Below, in pieces: positions 1 through 10,669 of a stretch of DNA of 64,000 nucleotides. Position numbers and translations under genes: made by a program. Under the pieces are notes generated by a model, which saw nothing but the letters and a program-made list of their open reading frames with translations, searched no databases and was not told the DNA's origin. Position 1 is the stretch's first letter; the number at the start of each line of letters is the position of its first letter. The DNA comes from Armigeres subalbatus (Eukaryota > Arthropoda > Insecta > Diptera > Culicidae), in the NCBI RefSeq assembly GCF_024139115.2, contig NC_085140.1, positions 16,003,085 to 16,067,084 on the forward strand, read 5' to 3'.

Positions 1-537
1 TTTTATTATTATTATACATCAACAGGCTTGTTGCTGCCCCAATGCGCAATGATGTTATGGGTGATATACAATATAGGGGAAGAGGTGGTAAAATGAACAG
101 TTGGCTATATTTATATTAAAGCCTGTCCACGTTAAATTTCGGACACCCATCATACAATGCGATTTTTTAAAATTTTCACAAACCACCGAGAAGATCAATT
201 TACACGACAGATGAATCTCTCCGCTTTACGTGATGCTTTCAGCATGTTTTCATTCTCGTCCAAATTGATTAAATGGCTACAAATCAATTAGACATTGTCT
301 AAGTGTCCGAAATTTAACGTGGACAGGCTTTAAAACACTATTTAGGCGTATGTTCATCATGCACACGTTTTTCTCGAAGTAAAATAAGGTACCTGAGCTA
401 ATATTTTGGTTTTGAGACCGAACGAATAGCTATCACTATCCAAAATATCAAACGAGGCCGTAAAAATAGGGACTGATGTAATTTTTAACCATTTTCCCGC
501 AAGCTTTAATTCTTAACAAATTCATAATAACATTGAT
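1..537. other. 3' flank of the first retrotransposon, no gene
   Basis: AT-rich sequence with no credible coding region. It holds one MITE (120-329). It lies downstream of the minus-strand retrotransposon whose last stop codon is at 538-540. The true 3' end of that element, usually a poly(A) or short repeat, could not be located here. Confidence 0.5.
120..329. mobile_element. 210-bp MITE with TTAA flanks
   Basis: The ends are a near-perfect inverted repeat of about 27 bp starting AGCCTGTCCACGTTAAATTT (left copy from 120, right copy ending at 329). TTAA lies directly outside both ends (116-119 and 330-333), the target duplication typical of piggyBac-type elements. There is no coding capacity. 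The TTAA could be coincidental and the true duplication simply TA, so the superfamily is less certain than the MITE itself. Confidence 0.75.
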
Positions 538-1348
538 TTAAACCTGTTCTAACCACCTCAACATTACATAGTTACGAAGAGATCTCGGACGGGCGTTCAG
601 GTTGATAAGCTCAAGAAGAACCTTTGAATCAACCCTGCCTTGTACGACGTCAGCAATGGTCAATGCTCTGGTGACGTTCCTTCTAACTTGCAAAGTGTCA
701 AGGTTGATCAGGCGACAGCGGCTCTCGTAGCTTGGTAACCGGAAAGGGTCACTCCAGGGCAGCCTCCGAAATGCGAACCGAAGAAAACGACGCTGAATGG
801 ATTCTAATTGTTCCACACCATTGTAGTAGTATGGGCTCCAGAACGGCTGTACAGTACTCTAAAGTGGGGCGCACTAAAAAGCAATATAGCGATGTCAGAG
901 AAAGTTTTCGCGATTCGAAACACAACTGCAAGAGCTCTTGAAACCTTATCGACGACTTATGCGATGTGCTGCTTGTAAGTCAGTTGTGAATACAGGATTA
1001 CCCCGAGATCCTTCACGTGATTCATGCTCTCGATTGTCGTTCCTCTCAATTCATAGTTAAACATTATCTGCTCTTTCCTTCGAGAAAAAGTAATAGCGGA
1101 GCACTTCGCCGGGTTGATCACCATTCGATTCAATGAACACCAATTTGCGACGGCGTCGAGTTGGCGTTGCAGGTCTACGCAATCTGCATTGAGCGGATCT
1201 TCAGACAAATTTTGAGGTCGTCTGCATGGACCTTCGATAACAGAATTCACATCGTTGAAATAGAGCAGAAAGATCAATGGTCCCAGGTGACTGCCCTGCG
1301 GAATGCCAGAGGTGGCACTAAACATGGGTGAATAACAGTCTTCTAAAG
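538..1348 (-). pseudogene. Reverse transcriptase, C-terminal half (broken)
   Basis: This was the palm and thumb part of a non-LTR ORF2 reverse transcriptase, which copies element RNA into DNA at a nicked target. Reading on the minus strand from 1348, the palm motif SGIPQGSHLGP is followed by FLLYFNDV, then QRQLDAVANWCSLNRMVIN and a C-terminal region with RRFLRFAFRRLPW and the stop at 538. The catalytic YADD box is displaced: around 1217-1225 another frame reads HADDLKI, so two compensating frameshifts surround it and Tyr has become His. A further frameshift falls near 930-960. The 5' half of the gene lies across the insertion at 7847-9358. It is certain as a non-LTR RT relic, less certain as to clade. 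Confidence 0.88.
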
Positions 1349-1493
1349 CAGCGGTTCTTAGCGGTTGGGGTACCTTCGCTGGCCCTAGGGGGTACCTCGG
1401 ACAAAAATGCGTAATGGCGAACGAATTACAATTCCAATCAAAACTCATTGATAAAGTTTTGATAATTGTGTATTTTTAATTAAAAATTTTATA

Positions 1494-1790
1494 TTGTACA
1501 TAATATGCAATGCGATCAATAAATCCTAGCCAATTGAATCGTGCCTTCTCCAACCAGCACAATAAGGGCTGCGGAACAAAAGATCAAACAAAACTTCGAT
1601 TGAACAAATTTTAAAAATCTTTAATGCAATATAGGATCTAAAGGTTCAGAATCTTTCTTTTCAGAGACATGTAGGTTTTTTTTCACTATAGCTCGGTTGC
1701 TTCGTTGCAAGAGGATTAGAAGCATCCTTCTACGCTTCTTGGAAGCCTTATTCCAAGCAGCTCGAAGACCTCCTTTAAAGAGGCTCGTAA
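1494..1790 (+). repeat. Leader module, copy 1
   Basis: Non-tandem sequence beginning TTGTACATAATATGCAATGC that runs into the first tandem block. It is almost identical to 4156-4460, with a few substitutions and a 4-bp indel. Its last ~80 bp look like degenerate minisatellite units, so the array seems to have grown from this edge. Confidence 0.9.
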
Positions 1791-4155
1791 GCCGCCTTTC
1801 AAGAGGCCTGGAAGCCTCCTTTCAAGAGGCCTCAGGAAGCCTCCTTTCAAGAGGCTCAAGCCTCCTTTCAAGAGGCTCAAGCCTCCTTCAAGAGGCTCAG
1901 GCCTCCTTTCAAGAGGCCTGGAAGCCTCCTTTCAAGAGGCTCAGAAGCCTCCCTTTCAAGAGGCCTGGAAGCCTCCTTTCAAGAGGCTCAGAGCCTCCTT
2001 TCAAGAGGCCCGGAAGCCTCCTTTCAAGAGGCCTCAGAAGCCTCCTTTCAAGAGGCCTGGAAGCCTCCTTTCAAGAGGCCTGGAAGCCTCCTTTCAAGAG
2101 GCCTGGAAGCCTCCTTTCAAGAGGCCTGGAAGCCTCCTTTCAAGAGGCTCAGGCCTCCTTTCAAGAGGCCTGGAAGCCTCCTTTCAAGAGGCCTGGAAGC
2201 CTCCTTTCAAGAGGCTCAGGCCTCCTTTCAAGAGGCCTGGAAGCCTCCTTTCAAGAGGCTCAGGCCTCCTTCAAGAGGCCTGGAAGCCTCCTTTCAAGAG
2301 GCCTGGAAGCCTCCTTCAAGAGGCCTGGAAGCCTCCTTTCAAGAGGCTCAGAAGCCTCCTTTCAAGAGGCCCAGAGCCTCCTTTCAAGAGGCTCAGAGCC
2401 TCCTTTCAAGAGGCTCAGGAAGCCTCCTTTCAAGAGGCTCAAGCCTCCTTTCAAGAGAGGCCTGGAAGCCTCCTTTCAAGAGGCTCAGAAGCCTCCTTTC
2501 AAGAGGCTCAGAAGCCTCCTTTCAAGAGGCTCAAGCCTCCTTTCAAGAGGCTCAGAAGCCTCCTTTCAAGAGGCTCAGAAGCCTCCTTCAAGAGGCTCAA
2601 GCCTCCTTTCAAGAGGCTCAGAAGCCTCCTTTCAAGAGGCTCAGAAGCCTCCTTTCAAGAGGCCCGGAAGCCTCCTTTCAAGAGGCTCAGAGCCTCCTTC
2701 AAGAGGCTCAGAGCCTCCTTTCAAGAGGCTCAGAAGCCTCCTTTCAAGAGGCCTGGAAGCCTCCTTTCAAGAGGCTCAAGCCTCCTTTCAAGAGGCTCAG
2801 AGCCTCCTTTCAAGAGGCTCAGAAGCCTCCTTTCAAGAGGCTCAGAAGCCTCCTTTCAAGAGGCCTCAGGCCTCCTTTCAAGAGGCTCAGAAGCCTCCTT
2901 CAAGAGGCCTGGAAGCCTCCTTTCAAGAGGCTCAGAAGCCTCCTTTCAAGAGGCTCAGAGCCTCCTTTCAAGAGCTCAGAAGCCTCCCTTTCAAGAGCTC
3001 AAGCCTCCTTTCAAGAGCTCAGAAGCCTCCTTCAAGAGGCTCAGAAGCCTCCTTTCAAGAGGCTCAGCCTCCTTTCAAGAGGCCTCAAGCCTCCTTCAAG
3101 AGGCTCAGAAGCCTCCTTTCAAGAGGCTCAGAAGCCTCCTTTCAAGAGGCTCCAGGCCTCCTTTCAAGAGGCCCAAGCCTCCTTTCAAGAGGCCCGGAAG
3201 CCTCCTTTCAAGAGGCTCAGAAGCCTCCTTTCAAGAGGCTCAGAAGCCTCCTTTCAGAGGCTCAAGCCTCCTTTCAAGAGGCTCAGAGCCTCCTTTCAAG
3301 AGGCCTGGAAGCCTCCTTTCAAGAGGCTCAGAGCCTCCTTTCAAGAGGCTCGGAAGCCTCCTTTCAAGAGGCCTCAGAAGCCTCCTTTCAAGAGGCCTCA
3401 GAAGCCTCCTTTCAAGAGAGGCTCAGGAAGCCTCCTTTCAAGAGGCCTGGAAGCCTCCTTTCAAGAGGCTCAGAAGCCTCCTTTCAAGAGGCCTGGAAGC
3501 CTCCTTTCAAGAGGCCCGGAAGCCTCCTTTCAAGAGGCTCAGAGCCTCCTTTCAAGAGGCTCAGAAGCCTCCTTTCAAGAGGCTCAAGCCTCCTTTCAAG
3601 AGGCCTCAAGCCTCCTTTCAAGAGGCTCAAGCCTCCTTCAAGAGGCTCAAGCCTCCTTTCAAGAGGCCTGGAAGCCTCCTTTCAAGAGGCTCAGAAGCCT
3701 CCTTTCAAGAGGCTCAAGCCTCCTTTCAAGAGGCTCAGGAAGCCTCCTTTCAAGAGGCTCAGGCCTCCTTTCAAGAGGCCTGGAAGCCTCCTTCAAGAGG
3801 CTCAGGCCTCCTTCAAGAGGCTCAAGCCTCCTTTCAAGAGGCTCAGAAGCCTCCTTTCAAGAGGCTCCAGAAGCCTCCTTTCAAGAGGCTCAAGCCTTCT
3901 TTCAAGAGACTCGGAAGCCTCCTTTCAAGAGGCTCGGAAGCCTCTTTTCAAGAGGCTCGGAAGCCTCCTTTCAAGAGCTCCAGAAGCTCGGAAGCCTCCT
4001 TTCCAGAGGCTCGGAAGCCTCCTTTCAAGAGGCTCGGAAGCCTCCTTTCAAGAGACTCGGAAGCCTCCTTTCAAGAGGCTCGGAAGCCTCCTTTCAAGAG
4101 GCTCGGAAGCCTCCTTTCAAGAGGCTCGGAAGCCTCCTTTCAAGAGGCTCGGAAG
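1770..4155 (+). repeat. Minisatellite block 1
   Basis: Tandem units with core AAGCCTCCTTTCAAGAGGCT plus a 0-4 base linker (CGG, CAG, CTGG, CA and others), giving periods of about 20-24 bp. In each unit AGCCTC pairs with GAGGCT around a 7-base loop. Most units here have CAG, CTGG or CA linkers; only the right edge (about 3900-4155) is a run of CGG-linked units. All three forward frames lack stops over long distances, so the long frames here (for example 1697-4165) are by-products and begin with TTG rather than ATG. Confidence 0.95.
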
Positions 4156-4460
4156 TTGTACATAATATGCAATGCGATCAATAAATCCTAGCCAATTGAA
4201 TCGTGCCTTCCACAACCAGCACAATAAGGGCTGCGGAACAAAAGATCAAACGAACAAAACTTCGATTGAACAAATTTTAAAAATCTTTAATGCAATATAG
4301 GATCTAAAGGTTCAGAATCTTTCTTTTCAGAGACATGTAGGTTTTTTTTTCACTATAGCTCGGTTGCTTCGTTGCAAGAGGATTAGAAGCATCCTTCTAC
4401 GCTTCTTGGAAGCCTTATTCCAAGCAGCTCGAAGACCTCCTTTCAAGTGGCTCGTAAGCC
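4156..4460 (+). repeat. Leader module, copy 2
   Basis: Second copy of the leader at 1494-1790, offset by 2662 bp. It directly follows a full minisatellite unit, with no end structure at the junction. This suggests a tandem duplication inside the element rather than two separate insertions. Confidence 0.9.
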
Positions 4461-7400
4461 TCCTTTCAAGAGGCTCGGAAGCCTCCTTTCAAGAGGCTCG
4501 GAAGCCTCCTTTCAAGAGGCTCGGAAGCCTCCTTTCAAGAGGCTCGGAAGCCTCCTTTCAAGAGGCTCGGAAGCCTCCCCTTTCAAGAGGCTCGGAAGCC
4601 TCCCCTTTCAAGAGGCTCGGAAGCCTCCCCTTTCAAGAGGCTCGGAAGCCTCCCCTTTCAAGAGGCTCGGAAGCCTCCCCTTTCAAGAGGCTCGGAAGCC
4701 TCCCCTTTCAAGAGGCTCGGAAGCCTCCTTTCAACAGGCCTCAGGCCTCCTTTCAAGAGGCCTCAAGCCTCCTTTCAAGAGGCTCAAGCCTCCTTTCAAG
4801 AGGCCCAGCCTCCTTTCAAGAGGCCCGGAAGCCTCCTTTCAAGAGGCCTCAGGCCTCCTTTCAAGAGGCTCAGGCCTCCTTTCAAGAGGCTCTCAAGCCT
4901 CCTTCAAGAGGCCTCAGAAGCCTCCTTCAAGAGGCTCGGAAGCCTCCTTTCAAGAGGCCTCAGAAGCCTCCTTTCAAGAGGCCCGAAGCCTCCTTTCAAG
5001 AGGCTCAAGCCTCCTTTCAAGAGGCTCAGGCCTCCTTTCAAGAGGCCTCAAGCCTCCTTTCAAGAGGCTCGGAAGCCTCCTTTCAAGAGGCTCAGAAGCC
5101 TCCTTTCAAGAGGCTCAGGCCTCCTTTCAAGAGGCTCAGAAGCCTCCTTTCAAGAGGCTCAGAGCCTCCTTTCAAGAGGCTCAAGCCTCCTTTCAAGAGG
5201 CCTCGAAGCCTCCTTCAAGAGGCTCAAGCCTCCTTTCAAGAGGCTCAAGCCTCCTTTCAAGAGGCTCAGAAGCCTCCTTTCAAGAGGCCTGGAAGCCTCC
5301 TTTCAAGAGGCCTCAAGCCTCCTTTCAAGAGGCTCAAGCCTCCTTCAAGAGGCTCAGGAAGCCTCCCTTTCAAGAGGCCTCAAGCCTCCTTTCAAGAGGC
5401 CTGGAAGCCTCCTTTCAAGAGGCTCAGGCCTCCTTTCAAGAGGCCTGGAAGCCTCCTTTCAAGAGGCCTCAGCCTCCTTCAAGAGGCCTGGAAGCCTCCT
5501 TTCAAGAGGCTCAGAGCCTCCTTTCAAGAGCTCAGAAGCCTCCTTTCAAGAGGCTCAAGCCTCCTTTCAAGAGGCCTCAGAGCCTCCTTCAAGAGGCCTG
5601 GAAGCCTCCCTTTCAAGAGGCTCAGAAGCCTCCTTTCAAGAGGCCTCGGAAGCCTCCTTTCAAGAGGCCCAGAAGCCTCCTTTCAAGAGGCCTGAGCCTC
5701 CTTCAAGAGGCTCGGAAGCCTCCTTCAAGAGGCCCAGAGCCTCCTTTCAAGAGGCTCAGCCTCCTTTCAAGAGGCCTGGAAGCCTCCTTTCAAGAGGCCT
5801 GGAAGCCTCCTTTCAAGAGGCCTGGAAGCCTCCCCTTTCAAGAGGCCTCAGAAGCCTCCTTTCAAGAGGCCTCAGAGCCTCCTTTCAAGAGGCCTCAGCC
5901 TCCTTTCAAGAGGCTCTCAAGCCTCCTTCAAGAGGCTCAGAGCCTCCTTCAAGAGGCCTGGAAGCCTCCTTTCAAGAGGCTCAAGCCTCCTTCAAGAGGC
6001 CTGGAAGCCTCCTTTCAAGAGGCCTGGAAGCCTCCTTTCAAGAGGCCTCAAAGCCTCCTTTCAAGAGGCTCAAGCCTCCTTTCAAGAGGCTCAAGCCTCT
6101 CCTTTCAAGAGGCTCAAGCCTCCTTTCAAGAGGCTCCAGCCTCCTTTCAAGAGGCCTCAAGCCTCCTTTCAAGAGGCTCAGAAGCCTCCTTTCAAGAGGC
6201 TCGGAAGCCTTCTTTCAAGAGGCCCAGCCTCCTTCAAGAGGCCTCGGAAGCCTCCTTTCAAGAGGCTCAGGCCTTCCTTTCAAGAGGCCTGGAAGCCTCC
6301 TTTCAAGAGGCTCAGAGCCTCCTTTCAAGAGGCTCAGGAAGCCTCCTTCAAGAGGCCTGGAAGCCTCCTTTCAAGAGGCCTCAGAGCCTCCTTTCAAGAG
6401 GCTCAGAAGCCTCCTTTCAAGAGGCCTGAAGCCTCCTTTCAAGAGGCCTGGAAGCCTCCTTTCAAGAGGCCTGGAAGCCTCCTTTCAAGAGGCTCAGAAG
6501 CCTCCTTTCAAGAGGCCTGGAAGCCTCCTTCAAGAGGCCTCAGAGCCTCCTTTCAAGAGGCTCAGGCCTCCTTTCAAGAGGCCTCGGAAGCCTCCTTTCA
6601 AGAGGCCTCAAGCCTCCTTTCAAGAGGCTCAAGCCTCCTTTCAAGAGGCCTGGAAGCCTCCTTCAAGAGGCCTGGAAGCCTCCTTTCAAGAGGCCTGGAA
6701 GCCTCCTTTCAAGAGGCTCAGAGCCTCCTTTCAAGAGGCTCGGAAGCCTCCTTTCAAGAGGCCTCAGAAGCCTCCTTTCAAGAGGCCTCAGAGCCTCCTT
6801 TCAAGAGGCCTGGAAGCCTCCTTCAAGAGGCCTCAAGCCTCCTTTCAAGAGGCCTGGAAGCCTCCTTCAAGAGGCCCAGGCCTCCTTTCAAGAGGCTCGG
6901 AAGCCTCCTTTCAAGAGGCTCAGAAGCCTCCTTCAAGAGGCTCGGAAGCCTCCTTTCAAGAGGCCTCCAAGCCTCCTTTCAAGAGGCCTCAGGCCTCCTT
7001 CAAGAGGCTCTGAAGCCTCCTTCAAGAGGCTCAGGCCTCCTTTCAAGAGGCCTGGAAGCCTCCTTTCAAGAGGCTCGGAAGCCTCCTTTCAAGAGGCTCA
7101 GAAGCCTCCTTTCAAGAGGCTCAGAGCCTCCTTTCAAGAGGCTCAAGCCTCCTTTCAAGAGGCTCAAGCCTCCTTTCAAGAGGCTCTCAGCCTCCTTTCA
7201 AGAGGCCTCAAGCCTCCTTTCAAGAGGCCTCAGCCTCCTTTCAAGAGGCTCGAAGCCTCCTTTCAAGATGCTCAAGCCCCCTTTCAAGAGACTCGGAAGC
7301 CTCCTTTCAAGAGGCTCGGAAGCCTCCTTTCAAGAGGCCTGAAGCCTCCTTTCAAGAGGCTCCAAGCCTCCTTTCAAGAGGCGCGCAAGCCTCCTTTCAA

Positions 7401-7560
7401 GAGGCTCGGAAGCCTCCTTTCAAAAGACTCGGAAGCCTCCTTTCAAGAGGCTCGGAAGCCTCCTTTCAAGAGGCTCGGAAGCCTCCTTTCAATAGGCTCG
7501 GAAGCCTCCTTTCAAGAGGCTTGGAAGCCTGCTTTCAATGAGCTCGGAAGTCTACTTTCA
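4436..7560 (+). repeat. Minisatellite block 2
   Basis: Same unit family as block 1. The left edge is a uniform run of CGG-linked units, including a sub-block of six units with CCCC in place of CC in the core (about 4570-4710). The centre is a mixture of CAG, CTGG and CTCAG linkers. From about 7270 the units are again CGG-linked, then decay into diverged units to about 7690 before the right subterminal region of the hAT-like element. Confidence 0.95.
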
Positions 7561-7846
7561 AGTAGTTCGGAGAAGAAGCTCGGAATACTTCTTTTAAGAG
7601 GCTTGGCAGCATACTTTCAAAAGGATGAGAAGCTCGGAAGCCTTTCTACAAGAGGCTCAGAAGCCTCTTATAAGCGTCTCTTTATTTATCTTTATTAAGC
7701 CTATTTTAAAAGGATTCAAAAACTAAAAGGAGCTTACCTTCAAAGAGCTCGGAATTTTTTTTTCATGAGAATTGGAAGCCAACTTCCGAGAGGGGGTACC
7801 TCAATTAATGCAAAAGTTCGAAGCGTTGAGAACCGCTGGTCTAAAG

Positions 7847-9358
7847 TAACCGTTAATTTCCGATCCGTAAGATAGGAACGGAACCAGCTAAGAAAATCGC
7901 CGTTGATTCCAATTCTCTCAAGCTTAGCGATTGTAATCTCATGGTTCACCTTATCGAAAGCAGCAGATAGATCGGTGTAAATAGCATCCGTTTGAGCTCG
8001 TTCTAGTAAGCTGTCGGTAACATACAAAGTTAGGCACAGTAGATTTGTCGTGGTGGATCGACCGACAATGAACCCATGTTGATCATCGCTCAGGTACTGC
8101 TTGCGCCTTTTTCCAGCATGACGGAAACAAACCGGATGACAGAGAAAGCTGGAAAATGCATCGAAGTGGAGAAAGCAGGGAGACGATGTGTTTCTTGAGT
8201 AATGAGGACGGAATCCCATCGGGGCCTGGATGGAATGAGGATTTCAGTCTTGTTGCGGCATTGGAAATCGTCGTGTCTGAAACATCCACGCTGCTTAGCG
8301 TCTGATTTCTGACCAGAACATTCTCTGCGGCAAGTGAGATTTGATTGGCAGGGAGCTCTTCGTTTGAGAAAACGCTGGCAAACTTAGCAGAGAACAGGCT
8401 ACAGATATCTTGTTGCGTCGAGGCCGATACGTCGTCCAATACCATAGATGAAGGCAATCCTTTCTCCTTGCGTTGCTTATTTACGTATTTCCTAAAGGAT
8501 TTTGGATACAATCGGAGCCTAGATTGAATTCCCTGCTCGTATCGGTGATAAGAGGTCTTACTCAAGCGTTTGTATTCGTATGTAGTTGAGTCTGACATAG
8601 TGTTGTTTCTGCTGGAGTGTACGATACTTGGTAAATCTTTTGAGTGTGGCCTTCTTCATTCTTTTTAGCAAACGTAACTCATTTGTCATCCAAGGAACGC
8701 GGGAGCCATCGCGAACAATCGTCTTCGGGACATGCCGATCTATAACATAAGCCAAGACGTGCGAGAAAGTTTGTGCAGCGAGATTGACGTCGTCTGGATC
8801 CAGAATATGCTCCCAATCCAAATTAGACAACACAGCTTCTTCTGAGGGTATCGCGTTGCTTGACACAGTACTAACTGACCGGCAATGTGCATCGATGAGA
8901 TGAAGATTTCGAGTATGGTCTGGAGGAATGTAGGCAGCACAGAGTAACAGGTGACGGTTTTTGAGCGCGATGGATACCCAAACCTGTTCGACGGAATTCC
9001 AAGTGTCATCCACGATGGCTTTCGCCTTTAGTCTCGTCGTAACAGCGTTAAGCACTCCTCCTCCTATAGCTTTCGCGCTGTTGTATGAGTTGCGGTCACA
9101 TCGGAATATCTCGTACCCGTCCCCGAAAACGTAACCAGAAAGCGTTCCATAATCTAGCCATGTCTCAACCAGAGCGGCTAGATGATAGTCTTCAATACGA
9201 CTATTCATCCCTCCAACATTTTGGCAGTATATGTTGAGATCGGAATTCGGGTACTCGGATGATGGAGCACTGGAAATCGAAACACTATCAGGTAGGGTAA
9301 CGATTGCACGCTCGTTGTACTTGCGTGACGATGGAGTTCGGAAGACCTCATCTCCCAA
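7847..9358 (-). pseudogene. Endonuclease/reverse transcriptase, N-terminal half (broken)
   Basis: This is the 5' half of the ORF2 whose 3' half is at 538-1348. The minus-strand frame starts with an APE-type endonuclease (LNIYCQNVGGMNSR, ALVETWLDYG, the region around GGGVLNAV), then a linker with VPWMTNELRLLKRMKK. A shifted frame carries the RT fingers (HPGPDGIPSSLLKK, then KAQAVP), and another frame has YLSDDQHGFIVGRSTT and the catalytic-Asp region DLSAAFDKVNH, ending in LTDRKLTV at the insertion point. The endonuclease GDFN and SDH motifs are not seen, which indicates an internal deletion between about 8800 and 8900. Frame changes fall near 8580 and 8150. It would have nicked target DNA and primed reverse transcription. 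Confidence 0.87.
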
Positions 9359-9627
9359 CTCAGACGCAGGACCGGGACGGCTGTTGGTCGCTGGCAGGGA
9401 GGGCTCGAATGCGCTGAGAGGGATAGAGGCTTCCTCTGAGCTAGCGGCAAAATTGCGTCCCGATGTCCGACTTCAAATTTCCAAGTGAGGTTGGCTGAAC
9501 GAATGACTGAGGGCGAGAAACGGATCAGAGAGCGGATTGTTCCGTGGTGCTGTGTACTTGCCTGTAGACGGAAGTCGAAAGACCTCATCGGTTCGAATGG
9601 TCGGACAGAGATTCCTTCCGGCCAATA

Positions 9628-9873
9628 CTATGAGTTGCTGACTTTACTAGTTGCAGATTTAGGTACAGTCATTTTAAAGGATACGAACAACAAATCGTTG
9701 ATGTGCTTTCCCCGAGGAACGAGCTTTGTCACTTTTACAACGGATGAACTATTGTTGGAGATATCCATTACGTACTTCTTCATGTCTTCTTCATTTTGGT
9801 CAGGTTCGAAGGGAGTAACGTAGAAAGACTCCACATCGTCAGTGGCAGCGTCATTGTTCGCCACTTTCAACAT
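9628..9873 (-). pseudogene. Retrotransposon ORF1 fragment
   Basis: A short minus-strand frame upstream of the endonuclease contains VVKVTKLVPRGK followed by DLLFVSFKM. This pattern resembles the C-terminal region of ORF1 proteins in several mosquito Jockey/I-type elements. ORF1 proteins bind element RNA and escort it to the nucleus. Only about 80 residues are visible, with no zinc knuckle and no convincing start. Its position and orientation fit the same element as 7847-9358. The family match is from memory of motif style and is only moderately secure. Confidence 0.5.
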
Positions 9874-10660
9874 CGCGTGATTCGCATCGTTGCTAATGGA
9901 AGATGCAGATCTTACTTGAGCAGCGGAATGCCTAGAAGATTGTAACGTTTTACGTTTTTTGCCGTTTTAAATTTACGTAAATTTCCGTAGCTTCAGACGT
10001 TTTTATCTTTTTAAGCAAAATCAAGTGTAAATAAGTTTTTGAAAATAGTTCTTACGTGTCGTCTATTTTAGTTAAATTTAATATTGTAGTTTTCGACGTT
10101 TTTTTCTTTTTAAATAAAATAATTTTCAAATTCAAATTAAATTCGATACGTGTCAACGAGAAAGCAATTCGTCGACATGGTTTGTGTCTCGACTAAATGT
10201 TGTGATGTTTGAGTACTATGACGATAGCCATATTAAATATGGCAACGATACTTTGTAATGTTCTATGTAGTAAAGTTAGCTCGATGTTTCCGAAGGCGCG
10301 AACTCAATGTCGCGCCATTTGAAATTTAAATTGGCGCAATTGCTAAATAATGTGTTAGTTGTCGTAGAAGGTTTCTTGTTCAAGAACAAACTCAAACTCG
10401 ATCATTTCGCTTCCATAACGGCTGGCAGTTAGAAGTTTTGCGAGTTTAAGAGTTTTATTTAGAGAATTTGAGTAAAGTTTAGTTCGTCGAGGTAATTAAA
10501 GTGATTGGAGTGATCTTGTACGTGATTGTAATTAGTTTTTTCGTTTGTTCTGTAGATTTTATCCTGTTGTCGGTGTAGCTGACTCTCGCAAATTTCAATT
10601 TTAAATAGTATAGTGTACCAAAAAAGGTAATTTTTTGTCGAACTACTCGTTGTATGTTTA
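9874..10660. other. AT-rich spacer, no gene
   Basis: No coding frame and no repeat with a recognisable end. It may include the 5' end of the minus-strand retrotransposon on the left and the 5' untranslated region of the Juan-like element on the right. Neither boundary is marked by anything visible. Confidence 0.4.
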
Positions 10661-10669
10661 AATGTTAAT

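Larger units (their letters stand above)
1349..7838. mobile_element. hAT-like element carrying a giant minisatellite
   Basis: The left end (1349) reads CAGCGGTTCTTAGCGG and the right end, reverse-complemented from 7838, reads CAGCGGTTCTCAACG. These are hAT-type termini (CAGNGGTTCTCAA). The flanks are TTCTAAAG (1341-1348) and GTCTAAAG (7839-7846), an 8-bp target duplication with one mismatch, as expected for hAT elements. GGGGGTACCTC motifs lie just inside both ends. No transposase frame is present, so the element would have depended on a transposase supplied elsewhere. Between about 145 bp of left subterminal sequence and about 270 bp of right one, the interior is two blocks of a ~21-23 bp tandem repeat, each preceded by a copy of the same ~300-bp leader. 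Confidence 0.85.
538..9873 (-). mobile_element. Non-LTR retrotransposon (Jockey/I-like), split by a hAT-like insertion
   Basis: Minus-strand pieces in order are an ORF1 fragment (9873-9628), an endonuclease/reverse-transcriptase 5' half (9358-7847) and the RT 3' half (1348-538). The halves are separated by the 6.49 kb element at 1349-7838. Taking out that insertion and one copy of the 8-bp duplication puts the RT frame back in register. The element is dead: there are frameshifts at several points, and the second half of the endonuclease, including the GDFN motif, seems deleted. The clade is inferred from motif style only. Confidence 0.85.

Noticed and set aside
1697..6429. Very long forward open frames (up to 822 codons) with a periodic basic protein
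   Set aside because: They begin at TTG, not ATG, occur in overlapping registers over the same DNA, and result from a ~21-23 bp repeat that contains no stop in any forward frame. No flanking coding signals are seen.
1349..7838. CRISPR-like array
   Set aside because: There are no unique spacers between repeats; units are contiguous with 0-4 base linkers, and the genome is eukaryotic.
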